A model generated the notes under the pieces. It was given only the letters and a program-made list of their open reading frames with translations, did no database searches and had not been told where the DNA came from. Below are positions 1 to 9,142 of a stretch of 64,000 nt of DNA, piece by piece (the first letter of the stretch is position 1; the number at the start of each line of letters is the position of its first letter). The stretch comes from Fodinibacter luteus (GTDB taxonomy: Bacteria > Actinomycetota > Actinomycetes > Actinomycetales > Dermatophilaceae): positions 248,001-312,000 of the forward strand of contig NZ_BAABGM010000001.1 in NCBI RefSeq assembly GCF_039541575.1, in the 5' to 3' direction. Position numbers and translations under genes: made by a program.

Positions 1-281
1 GCATCCCCCGCCTGAGCCTCCCGCCCACCCAGGGGGTGCCAACGGCGCACCCGACCGCGCGCCCTGCATCCCCCGCCTGAGCCTCCCGCCCACCCAGGGG
101 GTGCCAAGGGCGCACCCGACCGCGCGCCCTGCATCCCCTCTGCGCCCCCGCCCGCCCAAGGGGTGCCAAGGGCGCACCCGACCGCGCGCCCGGCATCCCG
201 AGGCTGCGTCCCGCCCACCCAGGGGGTGCCAGGGGCGCACTCAGCCGCGCGCCCGGCATCCCCTGACTGAGTGGTCGGGAA
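1..281. repeat. Tandem repeat array, about 4 units of 62-65 bp
   Basis: Four head-to-tail units begin near 1, 66, 131 and 193, and a fifth starts at 256. Each unit opens with GCATCCC and carries a GGGGTGCCA core followed by a GCGC-rich tail. Units 1 and 2 are nearly identical; 3 and 4 are diverged and a little shorter. The array lies directly after the stop of the minus-strand MFS gene and shows no convincing coding frame. The array may continue left of the window. A related array is at about 47860-48240. Confidence 0.85.
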
Positions 282-1538
282 TCAGGCGGCGACCGGCTCG
301 GGGCGAGCGCTCGACAGGGCGGCGAAGATGCCGATGGCCACGGCGACCGCGAGCGCCGCCAAGGCGAGGGCCTCGAAGCTGACCCGGTCGACGACGACAC
401 CCGCGAGCGCCCCGCCGGCACCGGCCATGAGTCCCATGAGGAGGTCGGACGCGCCCTGGGCGCCCGGGCGCTCGCGCACCGGGACCGCCGCGGTGAGCAG
501 GGCCGAGCCGGCGACGAGGGTGCACGACCACCCGAGGCCGAGGAGGAACAGTCCCGCGACCAGGGTGGCCGACTCCCCCTCGGGCGAGGCGGACGCGAGG
601 AGGGTGGCGGCCGAGAGCACGAGCGACCCGAGCACGGCGACCGCCCGGCCCCCGAAGCGGTCGACGGCGAGGCCGGTCAGCGGGGAGAGGGCGAACATCC
701 CGAGGATGTGGATGCTGATGACGAACCCGATGACCTCGAGGCCGGCGTCCCCGTGGGCCATGTGCAGCGGCGTCATGACCATGACGCTCACCATGACGAC
801 GTGACCGAGCGCGAGGGTCGCCATGCCGAGCCGCGCCGCGGGGATGCCGGCCGCGACCCGTAGCCCCCGGGTGACCGACCCGTGGGTCGCGCCGGTGTCG
901 TCCCCTGCGGCGAGGCTGCGACGGCGTGCCTCGACGAGTGGGTCCGGGCGCAGGCGGACCACGATGAGCGCGATGGTGAGGAGGAGGCCGAGGAGGGAGA
1001 ACAGGAAGGGCCCGGTGAGCTCGGGCAGGCCCAGGGCCCGCGCCACCGGGGCGCTCGGCCCCGCGAGGTTCGGCCCGATGACGCTGCCGACGGTCGTGGC
1101 CCAGACGACGACGCTGAGGTCGCGTGCCCGGTGCGCCGGCTGCGAGAGGTCGGCGGCGGCGAAGCGGCTCTGGCTGATCGACGTCGTCGCCCCGCCGAAG
1201 AGCACGCTCGCGACGAGGAGCAGCGGAAAGCTGCGCAGCACGCCGGCCGCGACGAGCCCGACCGCTCCGACGGCGGCCAGGCCGTAGCCCAGGACGAGTC
1301 CCGGTCGGCGCCCCCGGGCGGCCATGACCCGGGCCATCGGGATCGCGATGAGGGCGGCGCCGAGCACCTGGAAGGTGCCGCCGAGGCCGGCCAGCTGGGC
1401 GGAGCCGGACACGTCCTCGGCGAGGAGCGCGCCGACCGCGATCCCCGCCGACAGCCCGATGCCCCCGAGCACCTGCGCCCCCACGAGGGTGCGGACGACC
1501 CGCCGCTGGACCGTGTCCGGGGGTGCGTGGGTCGTCAC
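282..1538 (-). CDS. MFS transporter
   Basis: This 418-residue polytopic membrane protein belongs to the major facilitator superfamily and probably exports or imports a small solute; the substrate cannot be read from sequence. About twelve hydrophobic segments are visible. The charged loop RVMAARGRRPG sits where the family's motif A lies, and a second-half counterpart reads AVDRFGGRA. The GTG start at 1538 is supported by a CATACT hexamer (minus strand, 1546-1551) seven bases upstream, which suggests a leaderless transcript. The gene stands alone; beyond its stop lies a tandem repeat array. Family assignment is firm, function open. Confidence 0.85.
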   Translation of the reverse strand: MTTHAPPDTVQRRVVRTLVGAQVLGGIGLSAGIAVGALLAEDVSGSAQLAGLGGTFQVLGAALIAIPMARVMAARGRRPGLVLGYGLAAVGAVGLVAAGVLRSFPLLLVASVLFGGATTSISQSRFAAADLSQPAHRARDLSVVVWATTVGSVIGPNLAGPSAPVARALGLPELTGPFLFSLLGLLLTIALIVVRLRPDPLVEARRRSLAAGDDTGATHGSVTRGLRVAAGIPAARLGMATLALGHVVMVSVMVMTPLHMAHGDAGLEVIGFVISIHILGMFALSPLTGLAVDRFGGRAVAVLGSLVLSAATLLASASPEGESATLVAGLFLLGLGWSCTLVAGSALLTAAVPVRERPGAQGASDLLMGLMAGAGGALAGVVVDRVSFEALALAALAVAVAIGIFAALSSARPEPVAA

Positions 1539-1708
1539 CCCGAGCAGTATGCCGTCGGCGGGGATGGGCCATGGCCCGCTGGGGTGCGCCCGGTGACAGG
1601 CAGTGCGCCCGCGCAGGCGGGTTCGCCACGCTCAGCACGCCCCGTCGACCCGGCGACTGCCTGTCGGGGGACGCACGGCCGGGCGGCTGGCCCGCGCGCT
1701 GCCGGTGC

Positions 1709-2500
1709 CTAGAGGGGCTGCGTGCGGCCGCCGGCCGGAGGGTGCGGAGCTCCGCGGGTCCGGGTCCGCTCGGGCACCGCCCCCGTCTCGACGACGTCGA
1801 CGGCGACGTCCCGCAGCTTCCGGTTGAGGTTCTGGCTCGTGTGGCGCAGCACGTCGAAGGCCTGGTCGCTCGTGATCCGGTACTCGGACATGAGCACCCC
1901 CACGGCGACGCCGATCGTGCGGCTCGACTCGAGGGCCCGCTGGAGGTCGGCGGCCTTGCTGTGGGCCTGGCTGGCGGTGACGAGCAGCGCACAGTGCGTC
2001 GCGAGGACCCGGGCCTGCTCGACGTCGGTGGCGTCGAACGCATCGGGCTCCGACGACGAGAAGTTCAGGCCGGCGATCGTCTCACTCTCGTCCAGCAGGT
2101 GCAGGCGCAGGGCCATCATGCTCGTGACGCCGAACTGCGCATGCAGCCGCTCCCCGAGCGGTCGCCACCGCTGCTCGGTGCGCACGTCACCGGTGATGAA
2201 CACGCCGTCCTCGAGCACGGCGTCGACGCACGGGCCGGAGCCGAGCTCGTACTGGGCGAGGTCGACCTGCACGGCCACCGGGTCACTGCTGGCGACCGTG
2301 CGGAACCGGCCGGCGCGGAGCGTGGTCACGCTGGCCCGGTCGGCAGAGCGGATGAGACGGACCGCCTCCCTCACGACCAGGTCGAGGCTGACGCCCGCAT
2401 CGGGGTCGTAGGTCTCGTCGGTCAGCCGTTGCAGCGCCTCGGCCGTGCGGCGCCACTCGCTGAAGTCCTCAGGCCTGGTGCCGGCACCGGTGGAGGTCAT
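1709..2500 (-). CDS. GAF-ANTAR transcription antitermination regulator
   Basis: A 263-residue two-domain protein. Residues about 20-175 form a GAF-type sensor domain, and residues about 185-242 form an ANTAR RNA-binding domain, recognisable from the helix LESSRTIGVAVGVLMSEY and the following bihelical segment ending near VDVVETG. ANTAR proteins bind paired hairpins in nascent mRNA and prevent termination, so this is probably a cytoplasmic sensor of a small ligand or redox state that controls unlinked transcripts. The last 20 residues are Pro/Arg-rich and look disordered. The ATG start at 2500 has only a weak GAGG upstream. Neighbours give no clue to its targets. Confidence 0.88.
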   Translation of the reverse strand: MTSTGAGTRPEDFSEWRRTAEALQRLTDETYDPDAGVSLDLVVREAVRLIRSADRASVTTLRAGRFRTVASSDPVAVQVDLAQYELGSGPCVDAVLEDGVFITGDVRTEQRWRPLGERLHAQFGVTSMMALRLHLLDESETIAGLNFSSSEPDAFDATDVEQARVLATHCALLVTASQAHSKAADLQRALESSRTIGVAVGVLMSEYRITSDQAFDVLRHTSQNLNRKLRDVAVDVVETGAVPERTRTRGAPHPPAGGRTQPL

Positions 2501-2587
2501 GCCTCAACCATGCACCCGAGGAGGACGCTGTGGGCGCTGCGCACCCCCTCGTTCCCACCACCTCCCGGCGTGCTCCTCCGGGCACTG

Positions 2588-2833
2588 CTACAGCGTGCCG
2601 CCACGGAGCCGCCGGTGTCGGCGACGCAGCTCACGGACGATGAGGGCCTGGTAGCGCAGGACCTCGCTCACCGGGGTGCCGGCGGAACGGCCCAGGATGA
2701 CCCGTTCGGTCGTCGCGAGCTCCTCGATGAGCTCGCGCACCGGCAGGCCCGCGAGCCTGCGGCGCACGCCACCGCCCGGGGTCGTCGGCCCCTGCTCGCG
2801 AGCCCCACCGGACGTGGTGTCGGACGTCGTCAT
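2588..2833 (-). CDS. Small hypothetical protein (81 aa)
   Basis: I do not recognise this family. The first 25 residues are Gly/Thr-rich and probably disordered, followed by an amphipathic helical stretch (VRELIEELATTERVILGR) and an Arg-rich C-terminus (RELRRRHRRLRGG). The ATG at 2833 is preceded by a purine-rich GGGAGGGGG at about ten bases, a plausible ribosome binding site. It lies between the GAF-ANTAR gene and tRNA-Arg on the same strand. The basic tail and small size would fit a nucleic-acid-associated protein, but that is speculation. Confidence 0.55.
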   Translation of the reverse strand: MTTSDTTSGGAREQGPTTPGGGVRRRLAGLPVRELIEELATTERVILGRSAGTPVSEVLRYQALIVRELRRRHRRLRGGTL

Positions 2834-2954
2834 GGGGCAAGCCCCCTCCCTGCCGCGCCGCGTGGTTCCCCTGGTCTGCAGCTCACGCGTCCGGCACCCT
2901 CTTACCCCGATCGCCTGTGCCACATGCACGGCCACGACCATCGGTGCGCGGCCC

Positions 2955-3115
2955 CACGCGTTCGGGCCTCCCCGTCATCCTCCCGGGGACGCAGCCTTGC
3001 GCCGCTGCGGCCGCGTGCCCCCGGCAGGACTCCATCCCTCACGCGTTCGGGCCTCCCCGCCATCCTCCCGGGGGATGCAGCCTTGCGCCGCTGCGGCCGC
3101 GTGCCCCCGGCAGGA
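2955..3115. repeat. Direct duplication spanning the tRNA-Arg 3' end
   Basis: Two copies of about 75 bp (2955-3029 and 3040-3115) are offset by 85-86 bp. The right copy contains the last 14 bases of the tRNA-Arg gene, from the T-arm through the acceptor stem. The left copy carries the same tRNA fragment followed by unrelated sequence. They differ at only a few positions. The result is a partial tRNA 3' end downstream of the intact gene. Confidence 0.85.
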
Positions 3116-3173
3116 TTCGAACCTGCGACACCTTCTTTAGGAGAGAAGTGCTCTTCCCCTGAGCTACGAGGGC
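3102..3173 (-). tRNA. tRNA-Arg (anticodon CCU)
   Basis: The minus strand folds into a complete 72-nt cloverleaf. The acceptor stem pairs GCCCTCG with CGGGGGC and has discriminator A. The D-stem is GCTC/GAGC. The anticodon stem CTTCT/AGAAG encloses the loop CTCCTAA, giving anticodon CCU for AGG codons. The T-arm is GCAGG-TTCGAAT-CCTGC. No CCA is encoded. This reads AGG, a rare codon in such a GC-rich genome. Confidence 0.95.
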
Positions 3174-3358
3174 GGGTCGCGGGCGGACCCGCGAGCCACC
3201 ACAGAGTAGCCGCTCGGCGCGAGCCTCATCGCCCGGGCCCAGCCGTCCGGCCCCCTCCGGTGGCGCCGCGCCGGCCCCGGTGGGCGCCCGGGTGAGGTGG
3301 CTACGCTGGCCGCTGACGACGCCGGCGTGGGCGTGGCCGGCCGACGGAGGTGGAGACG

Positions 3359-4603
<1,245 letters not shown>

Positions 4604-4668
4604 CGGCCCGCGCTCGTTCGTCGTCACCCCGAGCGGAGCGGCACGACGCGACGCGGGCCGGGCCGGGC

Positions 4669-4688
4669 CGGGCCGGGGAGCCGGCCCG
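4669..4688. terminator. Possible bidirectional terminator between galK and hemerythrin gene
   Basis: CGGGCCGG and CCGGCCCG form a perfect 8-bp stem with a GGAG loop in the gap between two convergent genes. There is no U-tract, which is common in high-GC actinomycetes. Confidence 0.45.
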
Positions 4689-4705
4689 ACGGCATCCGCC
4701 GATCG

Positions 4706-5203
4706 TCAGGACAGGACGGCGTCGACCGTCTTCTTGAGGGCGCTCGGCTGCTCGGGCCGTCGGGGTGCCTTCTCCTTCGCGGCGGCGAGCTCCTCGCCGA
4801 TCTCGCGAAGCTGGGTGCGGGACAGCCCCTCCCGCACCTTGGGGAACCAGTCCTGCTCCTCCTCCTCGATGTGGTGCGTGACGCTCTCGATGAGGACGGT
4901 GGCCTTGGCCTCGAAGCGCTCGTCGGCAGGCGTCATGGTGTCGAGCTCCATGACGAGGACGTCCGCCACGTGGTGCTCCTCGTAGGACTCGAGCACGTCG
5001 TCCTCGAGCTCGGGCAGCAGTGCACGGACCCGCGGGTACATGACCTCGTTCTCGATGTACGTGTGCACCGTCAGCAGCTCGATGATCTTCTGCACGATCT
5101 TGCCCTTGCGGGCCTTGGTGGTCGACGCCTTCTGGAACTCACGGAAGAGCGCCCGCACCTCCTTGTGGTCCTGCTTCAGCATGACGATGGCGTCCTGGGA
5201 CAT
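4706..5203 (-). CDS. Hemerythrin HHE-domain protein
   Basis: A 165-residue helical protein with the HHE cation-binding pattern: H16 in KQDHKEV, H51 with E55 in HTYIENEV, and the pair EEHH and HHIEEEEQDWFP further on. Such proteins bind a di-iron centre and act in oxygen, NO or redox sensing and iron handling; which applies here is unknown. The ATG at 5203 is chosen because GAGGAGA precedes it; an upstream in-frame extension lacks a ribosome site. The C-terminus is Lys/Pro-rich. Upstream at 5276-5300 is a stress-sigma-type promoter, consistent with induction in general stress. Confidence 0.88.
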   Translation of the reverse strand: MSQDAIVMLKQDHKEVRALFREFQKASTTKARKGKIVQKIIELLTVHTYIENEVMYPRVRALLPELEDDVLESYEEHHVADVLVMELDTMTPADERFEAKATVLIESVTHHIEEEEQDWFPKVREGLSRTQLREIGEELAAAKEKAPRRPEQPSALKKTVDAVLS

Positions 5204-5275
5204 CGCGACTCTCCTCGGGTCGTGGTGGGTCGGCACGAGGCGGGGGCGCACCCGAGCCGGGCAGTGCACCCGAAA

Positions 5276-5300
5276 ATACCCCCTCGGGCACGCCCGAAAC
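5276..5300 (-). promoter_or_regulatory. SigB/SigF-type stress promoter for the HHE gene
   Basis: On the minus strand GTTT (5297-5300) is followed after 15 bases by GGGTAT (5276-5281), matching the actinobacterial general-stress sigma pattern GTTT-N15-GGGTAT. A transcript would start near 5268 and give a leader of about 65 nt before the HHE gene. Confidence 0.6.
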
Positions 5301-5344
5301 CCTCCGCCGCCCGGTGGCGTCGAAGGTCGTGGCGCGCTCGGAGC

Positions 5345-5581
5345 TCAGGCGGGCGGGCGGCGCGGTGCGGCGAGCTCCGCGCACAGCTCGTCGAGCGAGG
5401 TGTAGTCACGCACCCGCGAGAGCGAGCCGGCCCGCCACAGCAGCCGGGACGGCGCGCGGCGGCAGACCAGGGCGGCCAACACGTCGTCCTGGCGCGCGGG
5501 GAAGGGCAGACGGGCCAGGACGACGCGCAGGTCGGCGAGGTCGGCCGCGAGACCCGTGCGGGCCGACTGGTCGAGGCGCAT
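5345..5581 (-). CDS. DUF2795-like small protein
   Basis: A 78-residue protein whose pattern (LADLRVVLARLPFPARQDDVLAAL, then a hydrophobic linker and YTSLDELCAEL) resembles the short DUF2795 fold seen in many actinobacterial stress proteins. In typical members the C-terminal motif reads YxSPxEV. The biochemical role of the family is unknown. The ATG at 5581 has GGAGGAG seven to eight bases upstream. It lies just behind the HHE gene on the same strand but has its own GTTT-N15-GGGTAG promoter, so the two are probably co-expressed under stress rather than cotranscribed only. Confidence 0.65.
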   Translation of the reverse strand: MRLDQSARTGLAADLADLRVVLARLPFPARQDDVLAALVCRRAPSRLLWRAGSLSRVRDYTSLDELCAELAAPRRPPA

Positions 5582-5631
5582 GGTGACTCCTCCTTCCGGG
5601 GCACGGTCCGGCCGCGCCGCCACCTGCACAC

Positions 5632-5656
5632 CTACCCGTCCGCGAGCGGCGGAAAC
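5632..5656 (-). promoter_or_regulatory. SigB/SigF-type promoter for the DUF2795 gene
   Basis: GTTT (5653-5656, minus strand) and GGGTAG (5632-5637) are separated by 15 bases, the same geometry as the promoter in front of the hemerythrin gene. The final base departs from the GGGTAT/C consensus. Confidence 0.5.
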
Positions 5657-5726
5657 CCACGGATGCCGTTCGCCTGCGGGATGATGCGAGGGCGGCACGG
5701 CCCGCACCAGCGTGAGGAGAGCGCCC

Positions 5727-6095
5727 ATGGCACGACACCGGGTCTTCGGCATGAGCTTCGCGAGCATCCACCCCCTCTACGTCCAGAAGGCGGAGCGCAA
5801 GAACCGCAGCAGGGCGGAGGTGGACGAGGTCATCACCTGGCTCACCGGCTACGACGCCGCGGGCCTGGACCAGGCCATCGCGGACGGGGTGGACCTCGAG
5901 ACGTTCTTCGCCGAGGCGCCCGCGATGAACCCGAACGCCTCCCTCATCACCGGTGTCATCTGCGGCCACCGCGTCGAGGACATCGACGACCCGCTCATGC
6001 AGAGGATCCGTTACCTCGACAAGCTCGTCGACGAGCTGGCGCGGGGCAAGCGGATGGACGCCATCCTGCGTGGGAGCACCGCTGTCGACGCATAG
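5727..6095 (+). CDS. DUF2200 family protein
   Basis: A 122-residue cytoplasmic protein that matches the conserved DUF2200 layout: an N-terminal FGMSFASIHPLYVQKAERK block, a central WLTGYD motif, the FFAEAPAMNPN motif, and the C-terminal block GVICGHRVEDIDDPLM with RYLDKLVDELARGK. The family is widespread in bacteria and has no established function. The ATG at 5727 is set by GAGGAGA about eight bases upstream. Length agrees with the family. It is divergent from the DUF2795 gene, and no operon partner is evident. Confidence 0.85.
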   Translation: MARHRVFGMSFASIHPLYVQKAERKNRSRAEVDEVITWLTGYDAAGLDQAIADGVDLETFFAEAPAMNPNASLITGVICGHRVEDIDDPLMQRIRYLDKLVDELARGKRMDAILRGSTAVDA

Positions 6096-6219
6096 CCACC
6101 GCACGCGGGTTCGCGAGTCGTCGGCCCACGCAGTGCCGGAGCCCGAGGTGCCGGACCACACTCGTAGGACCTGTGGACGACGTCGGAGCCGTGTCGGTGG
6201 ACACTTGTACGATTGATGC

Positions 6220-7512
6220 ATGAGGACGGGGCCCACGCTTCGGGAGCGGCGCGACCAGATGGTGGCGGCGGTCGGCGCGGTGGACGGCCTGGGGGGCGAG
6301 CTGTGGCGGGCGAGCTCGGCGGACCTGGAGGCGGTGATGGGCGAGGCGGACCGGATGGTGGCTGCCGGGGAGGCGGCGCGGGTGCTGGTGCTCGCGGAGG
6401 CGATGAGCCGCGGGGAGACCGGGGCCGGGCCGGCGGCGTTGACGCCGGTGCAGTGGGTGCGGGCGCACGCGCCGAGCACCCGGGGTGGTGGGGCGGTGCA
6501 GGTCGTCACGGTGGCGACGGCGTTCTCGGTGCCTGGTCGGGCGGCGGTCAAGGATGCCGTGCTGTCCGGTGAGCTGCCGGTGCGCAGTGCCGCGGTGGTG
6601 CTCGCCGAGGCTGACAGGCTCGCGCCGCTGCTGGCCGAGGGGGTGGAGCCGGCGGTGGTGGACGGGCTGGTCGAGATGGCGGTCCGGCACGGGCCGCGGG
6701 GGTGTCGGATGCTGCGGCCGCGGCTGCTGGCCGAGTACGGCCTGGACGGGGAGCTGCAGCGCGATGAGGATGCCGCGAAGCGTTTCGTGTCGTTGTCCCA
6801 GCCGCGGATCGACGCGATGGGGATGGCGGAGTACCGGATGGTGCTCGACCCGGAGGGGCGGGCCGTGCTGGAAGCAGCGCTCGGGCCGTTGTCCGCGCCG
6901 CGGCCGGTCGAGGGTGAGCGGGACCTGCGCTGCAGCGACCGGCGCCGCGCGGAGGCGCTGATCACGCTGGTGCGGCGGGCGGTGGAGCGGGCCGAGGCCG
7001 GTCCCCGGCACACCAAGTGCCAGCTGTTCGTCACCGTCGGCCTGGACGCCCTGCGCGACGGGCTGCGCGGTGCCGGGGTGGCCATGGGCGGTCCCGAGGC
7101 GGGCACCCTGCTCGCCCCGCAGACGGTGCGCCGCCTGGCGTGCGACGCCACGATCATCCCGACCGTCCTGGGTGTCGCCGGGGCGGTGCTCGACCAGGGG
7201 ATGGACGTGCGGCTGTTCACCGCGGCCCAGGTCAAGCGGTTGTGGCTACGAGACCAGCACTGCACCTACCCGGGGTGCGACATGCCCGCTCACTGGACCG
7301 ACGCGCACCACCTGACCCACTGGGCCGACGGCGGCCCGACCGACCTGAGCAACGCGGCGCTGCTGTGCGAACGGCACCACACCATCGTGCACACCCGCCG
7401 CTACGCCGGGGCGCTCGTCCAGGACGCCACCGGTCCCCGGGTGCAGTGGGACCTCACCGTCGGCTCCTACGACCGGGCCCTCGCGACCCAGTCGGCCCGA
7501 GAACCAGCGTGA
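6220..7512 (+). CDS. DUF222/HNH endonuclease domain protein (13E12-type)
   Basis: A 430-residue protein with an N-terminal DUF222 region (about residues 1-330) and a C-terminal HNH nuclease domain. The HNH motif is visible as CTYPGCD, DAHHLTHWADGGPTDLSNA and LCERHHTIVH, with two Cys and several His for metal and catalysis. This is the abundant actinobacterial multi-copy family to which the mycobacterial REP13E12 proteins belong; their biological role is not settled. TACGAT at 6208-6213 lies six bases before the ATG, suggesting a leaderless mRNA. Two GGATGCC heptamers lie within the gene. No mobile-element ends are visible. Confidence 0.88.
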   Translation: MRTGPTLRERRDQMVAAVGAVDGLGGELWRASSADLEAVMGEADRMVAAGEAARVLVLAEAMSRGETGAGPAALTPVQWVRAHAPSTRGGGAVQVVTVATAFSVPGRAAVKDAVLSGELPVRSAAVVLAEADRLAPLLAEGVEPAVVDGLVEMAVRHGPRGCRMLRPRLLAEYGLDGELQRDEDAAKRFVSLSQPRIDAMGMAEYRMVLDPEGRAVLEAALGPLSAPRPVEGERDLRCSDRRRAEALITLVRRAVERAEAGPRHTKCQLFVTVGLDALRDGLRGAGVAMGGPEAGTLLAPQTVRRLACDATIIPTVLGVAGAVLDQGMDVRLFTAAQVKRLWLRDQHCTYPGCDMPAHWTDAHHLTHWADGGPTDLSNAALLCERHHTIVHTRRYAGALVQDATGPRVQWDLTVGSYDRALATQSAREPA

Positions 7513-7545
7513 CCCCGCCCCGCACCCCACCCACCCCGGGCGGGG
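7513..7545 (+). terminator. Hairpin after the HNH gene
   Basis: CCCCGCCC at 7513-7520 pairs with GGGCGGGG at 7538-7545 across a 17-nt loop, immediately after the stop codon. It is a plausible terminator without a U-tract. Confidence 0.4.
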
Positions 7546-7612
7546 CCCCAGCCATGTCCCCTTCCCGGTTCGCCGCCGGCTGACCCAGCCGCCAGGCGTG
7601 GCTGCACCGGGC

Positions 7613-7722
7613 GGCGGGGGCGAGGTCCGGGGAGGCTCGAGACGTCCGGCGAGGCCCAGCGAGGCCCAGCGGCGAGGTCCGTGGAGGCTCGAGACGTCCG
7701 GCAAGGTCCGGCGAGGTCCGGA
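7613..7722. repeat. 52-bp tandem repeat upstream of the acyltransferase gene
   Basis: The 349-bp gap between the HNH gene and the acyltransferase holds two copies of a 32-bp core (7621-7652 and 7673-7704) built from the words GAGGTCCGG, GAGGCTCGAGACGTCC and GGCGAGG, with further partial copies to 7722. No gene is evident in the gap. Confidence 0.7.
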
Positions 7723-7861
7723 CGCCACGGGCAGGCGCGCAGCAGGTGTGCGGTCCGTCTCGACGACGCACCGGCATCCGGGATCGGGGGGACCATGGAG
7801 GGGAGGGCGTCCCGGCGCCCGTCGGGACGTCATGCTCCTCGCCAGCCGGGAGTGTGGGCCC

Positions 7862-9064
7862 ATGACCGTGACCGTGGATCGCCGCGCGCTCGAGGCGTGG
7901 GCGTCGAGCCGCCGGCCCTACCTCGACAACCTCAAGGTCGTGCTCATCGGCGCCATCATCGCGATCCACGCCCTCCTCGGCTACGCGTCGATGGTCGAGG
8001 CATGGACCTACACGCAGCTGCGCGAGGTCACCCTCGCGACGGCCACCCAGGTCGGCCTCTTCGTCGTGGCCGCGCCGTTCGGGCTGTTCCTCATGGCCCT
8101 GCTCTTCCTCGTCGCGGGGCTGCTGACCCCACCCTCGCTGGCACGCAAGGGCACCTCCCGGTTCGTCACCGACCGGCTGCTTCGCCTCGGCATCCCGTTC
8201 GTCGTCTACGTGCTGCTCGTCCAGCCCGTCCTCGTCTACGCCCTCGAGCACCCCCTCGGCCACTCCACCGGCTCCTTCCGCGAGGAGTACCTCGGCACGG
8301 AGGGCAGGCTCGACACCGGTCCCCTGTGGTTCGTCGGGGTCCTGCTCCTGTACTCCCTCGGCTACGCCGGCTGGCGTGCCGTGCGGTCGTGGTGGACCGC
8401 GCGATCGCCGAGAACAGCGGTCCGGCAGCCGCCCGGCGGGCGTCGGCCCCAGATCACAGCCGGCACCCTGGCCCTCGTGGCCGCGGTCGTCGCGCCGGCC
8501 TCGTTCGTCGTCCGGCTCATCTGGCCGTACGGCTCCGAGGCCGGCTTCAGCGACCTCAACTTCTGGGAGTGGCCCGCGTGTCTGGCGGTGTTCCTCCTCG
8601 GCACCGTGGCGGCCGACCGCGGATGGGCAGCCGCCGTTCCCACCGCACTCGTCCGTCGGAGCCGCACGGTCACCCTGCTCGGCGTCGTGGCCATGGCCGT
8701 GCTCATGGCTGTCGTCGGCCTGCGGGACTCGGTCGAGGAGGCGCTCGGCGGTGCCAGCTGGGCGGCCGGGGCCTTCGCCGCGATCGACGCCGTGCTCACC
8801 GTGTTCGGCTCGGTGTGGTTGCTCGGCGTCGCCCAGCACCGGCTCGACCGCCGGTGGCGCCACGGGCCCTGGCTCAGTCGCAGCGCCTACGGCGCGTTCA
8901 TGCTCCAGACGCCGTTCCTCCTCGGGTTCGCCGTCGCACTGCGCCCGGTCGGGGTGCCGGCCGAGGTCAAGGCCCTCCTCGTCGCCGCGGCCGCCGTCGC
9001 ATGCTCCTTCGCCGCCGCGTGGTTCCTCATCAGGCGGGTCCCGGGCATGGCACGAGTTCTCTGA
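7862..9064 (+). CDS. Acyltransferase-3 family membrane protein
   Basis: A 400-residue integral membrane protein with about ten hydrophobic helices. The N-terminal segment RRPYLDNLKVVLIGAIIAIH is the hallmark of acyltransferase-3 (OatA/NodX-like) proteins, with the conserved His at the end of helix 1. DRLLRLGIPFVVYVLL is also typical. Such enzymes transfer acyl groups from the cytoplasmic side to extracytoplasmic carbohydrates or lipids; the acceptor is unknown. The ATG at 7862 has GGGAG about nine bases upstream. An in-frame ATG at 7832 would add ten residues and cannot be excluded. Confidence 0.8.
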   Translation: MTVTVDRRALEAWASSRRPYLDNLKVVLIGAIIAIHALLGYASMVEAWTYTQLREVTLATATQVGLFVVAAPFGLFLMALLFLVAGLLTPPSLARKGTSRFVTDRLLRLGIPFVVYVLLVQPVLVYALEHPLGHSTGSFREEYLGTEGRLDTGPLWFVGVLLLYSLGYAGWRAVRSWWTARSPRTAVRQPPGGRRPQITAGTLALVAAVVAPASFVVRLIWPYGSEAGFSDLNFWEWPACLAVFLLGTVAADRGWAAAVPTALVRRSRTVTLLGVVAMAVLMAVVGLRDSVEEALGGASWAAGAFAAIDAVLTVFGSVWLLGVAQHRLDRRWRHGPWLSRSAYGAFMLQTPFLLGFAVALRPVGVPAEVKALLVAAAAVACSFAAAWFLIRRVPGMARVL

Positions 9065-9142
9065 CCACCTGTCGGGAGCCCTCGGGTCGTGGGACGCTCA
9101 GGTCGGGGACCACGCCCCCGCCCTCGACCCCAGGAGTGTCTC

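Noticed and set aside
1..281. CRISPR-like repeat spacing at the left end
   Set aside because: The units are contiguous tandem repeats without unique spacers, and no cas genes are present.
241..2043. Long open frames opposite or overlapping the MFS and ANTAR genes
   Set aside because: They are Arg/Ala/Pro-rich shadow frames produced by high GC; the retained genes have recognisable domains.
6220..7512. HNH gene as part of a mobile intron or transposon
   Set aside because: No inverted repeats, target duplications or intron structure are visible; DUF222-HNH proteins are ordinary in actinobacteria.
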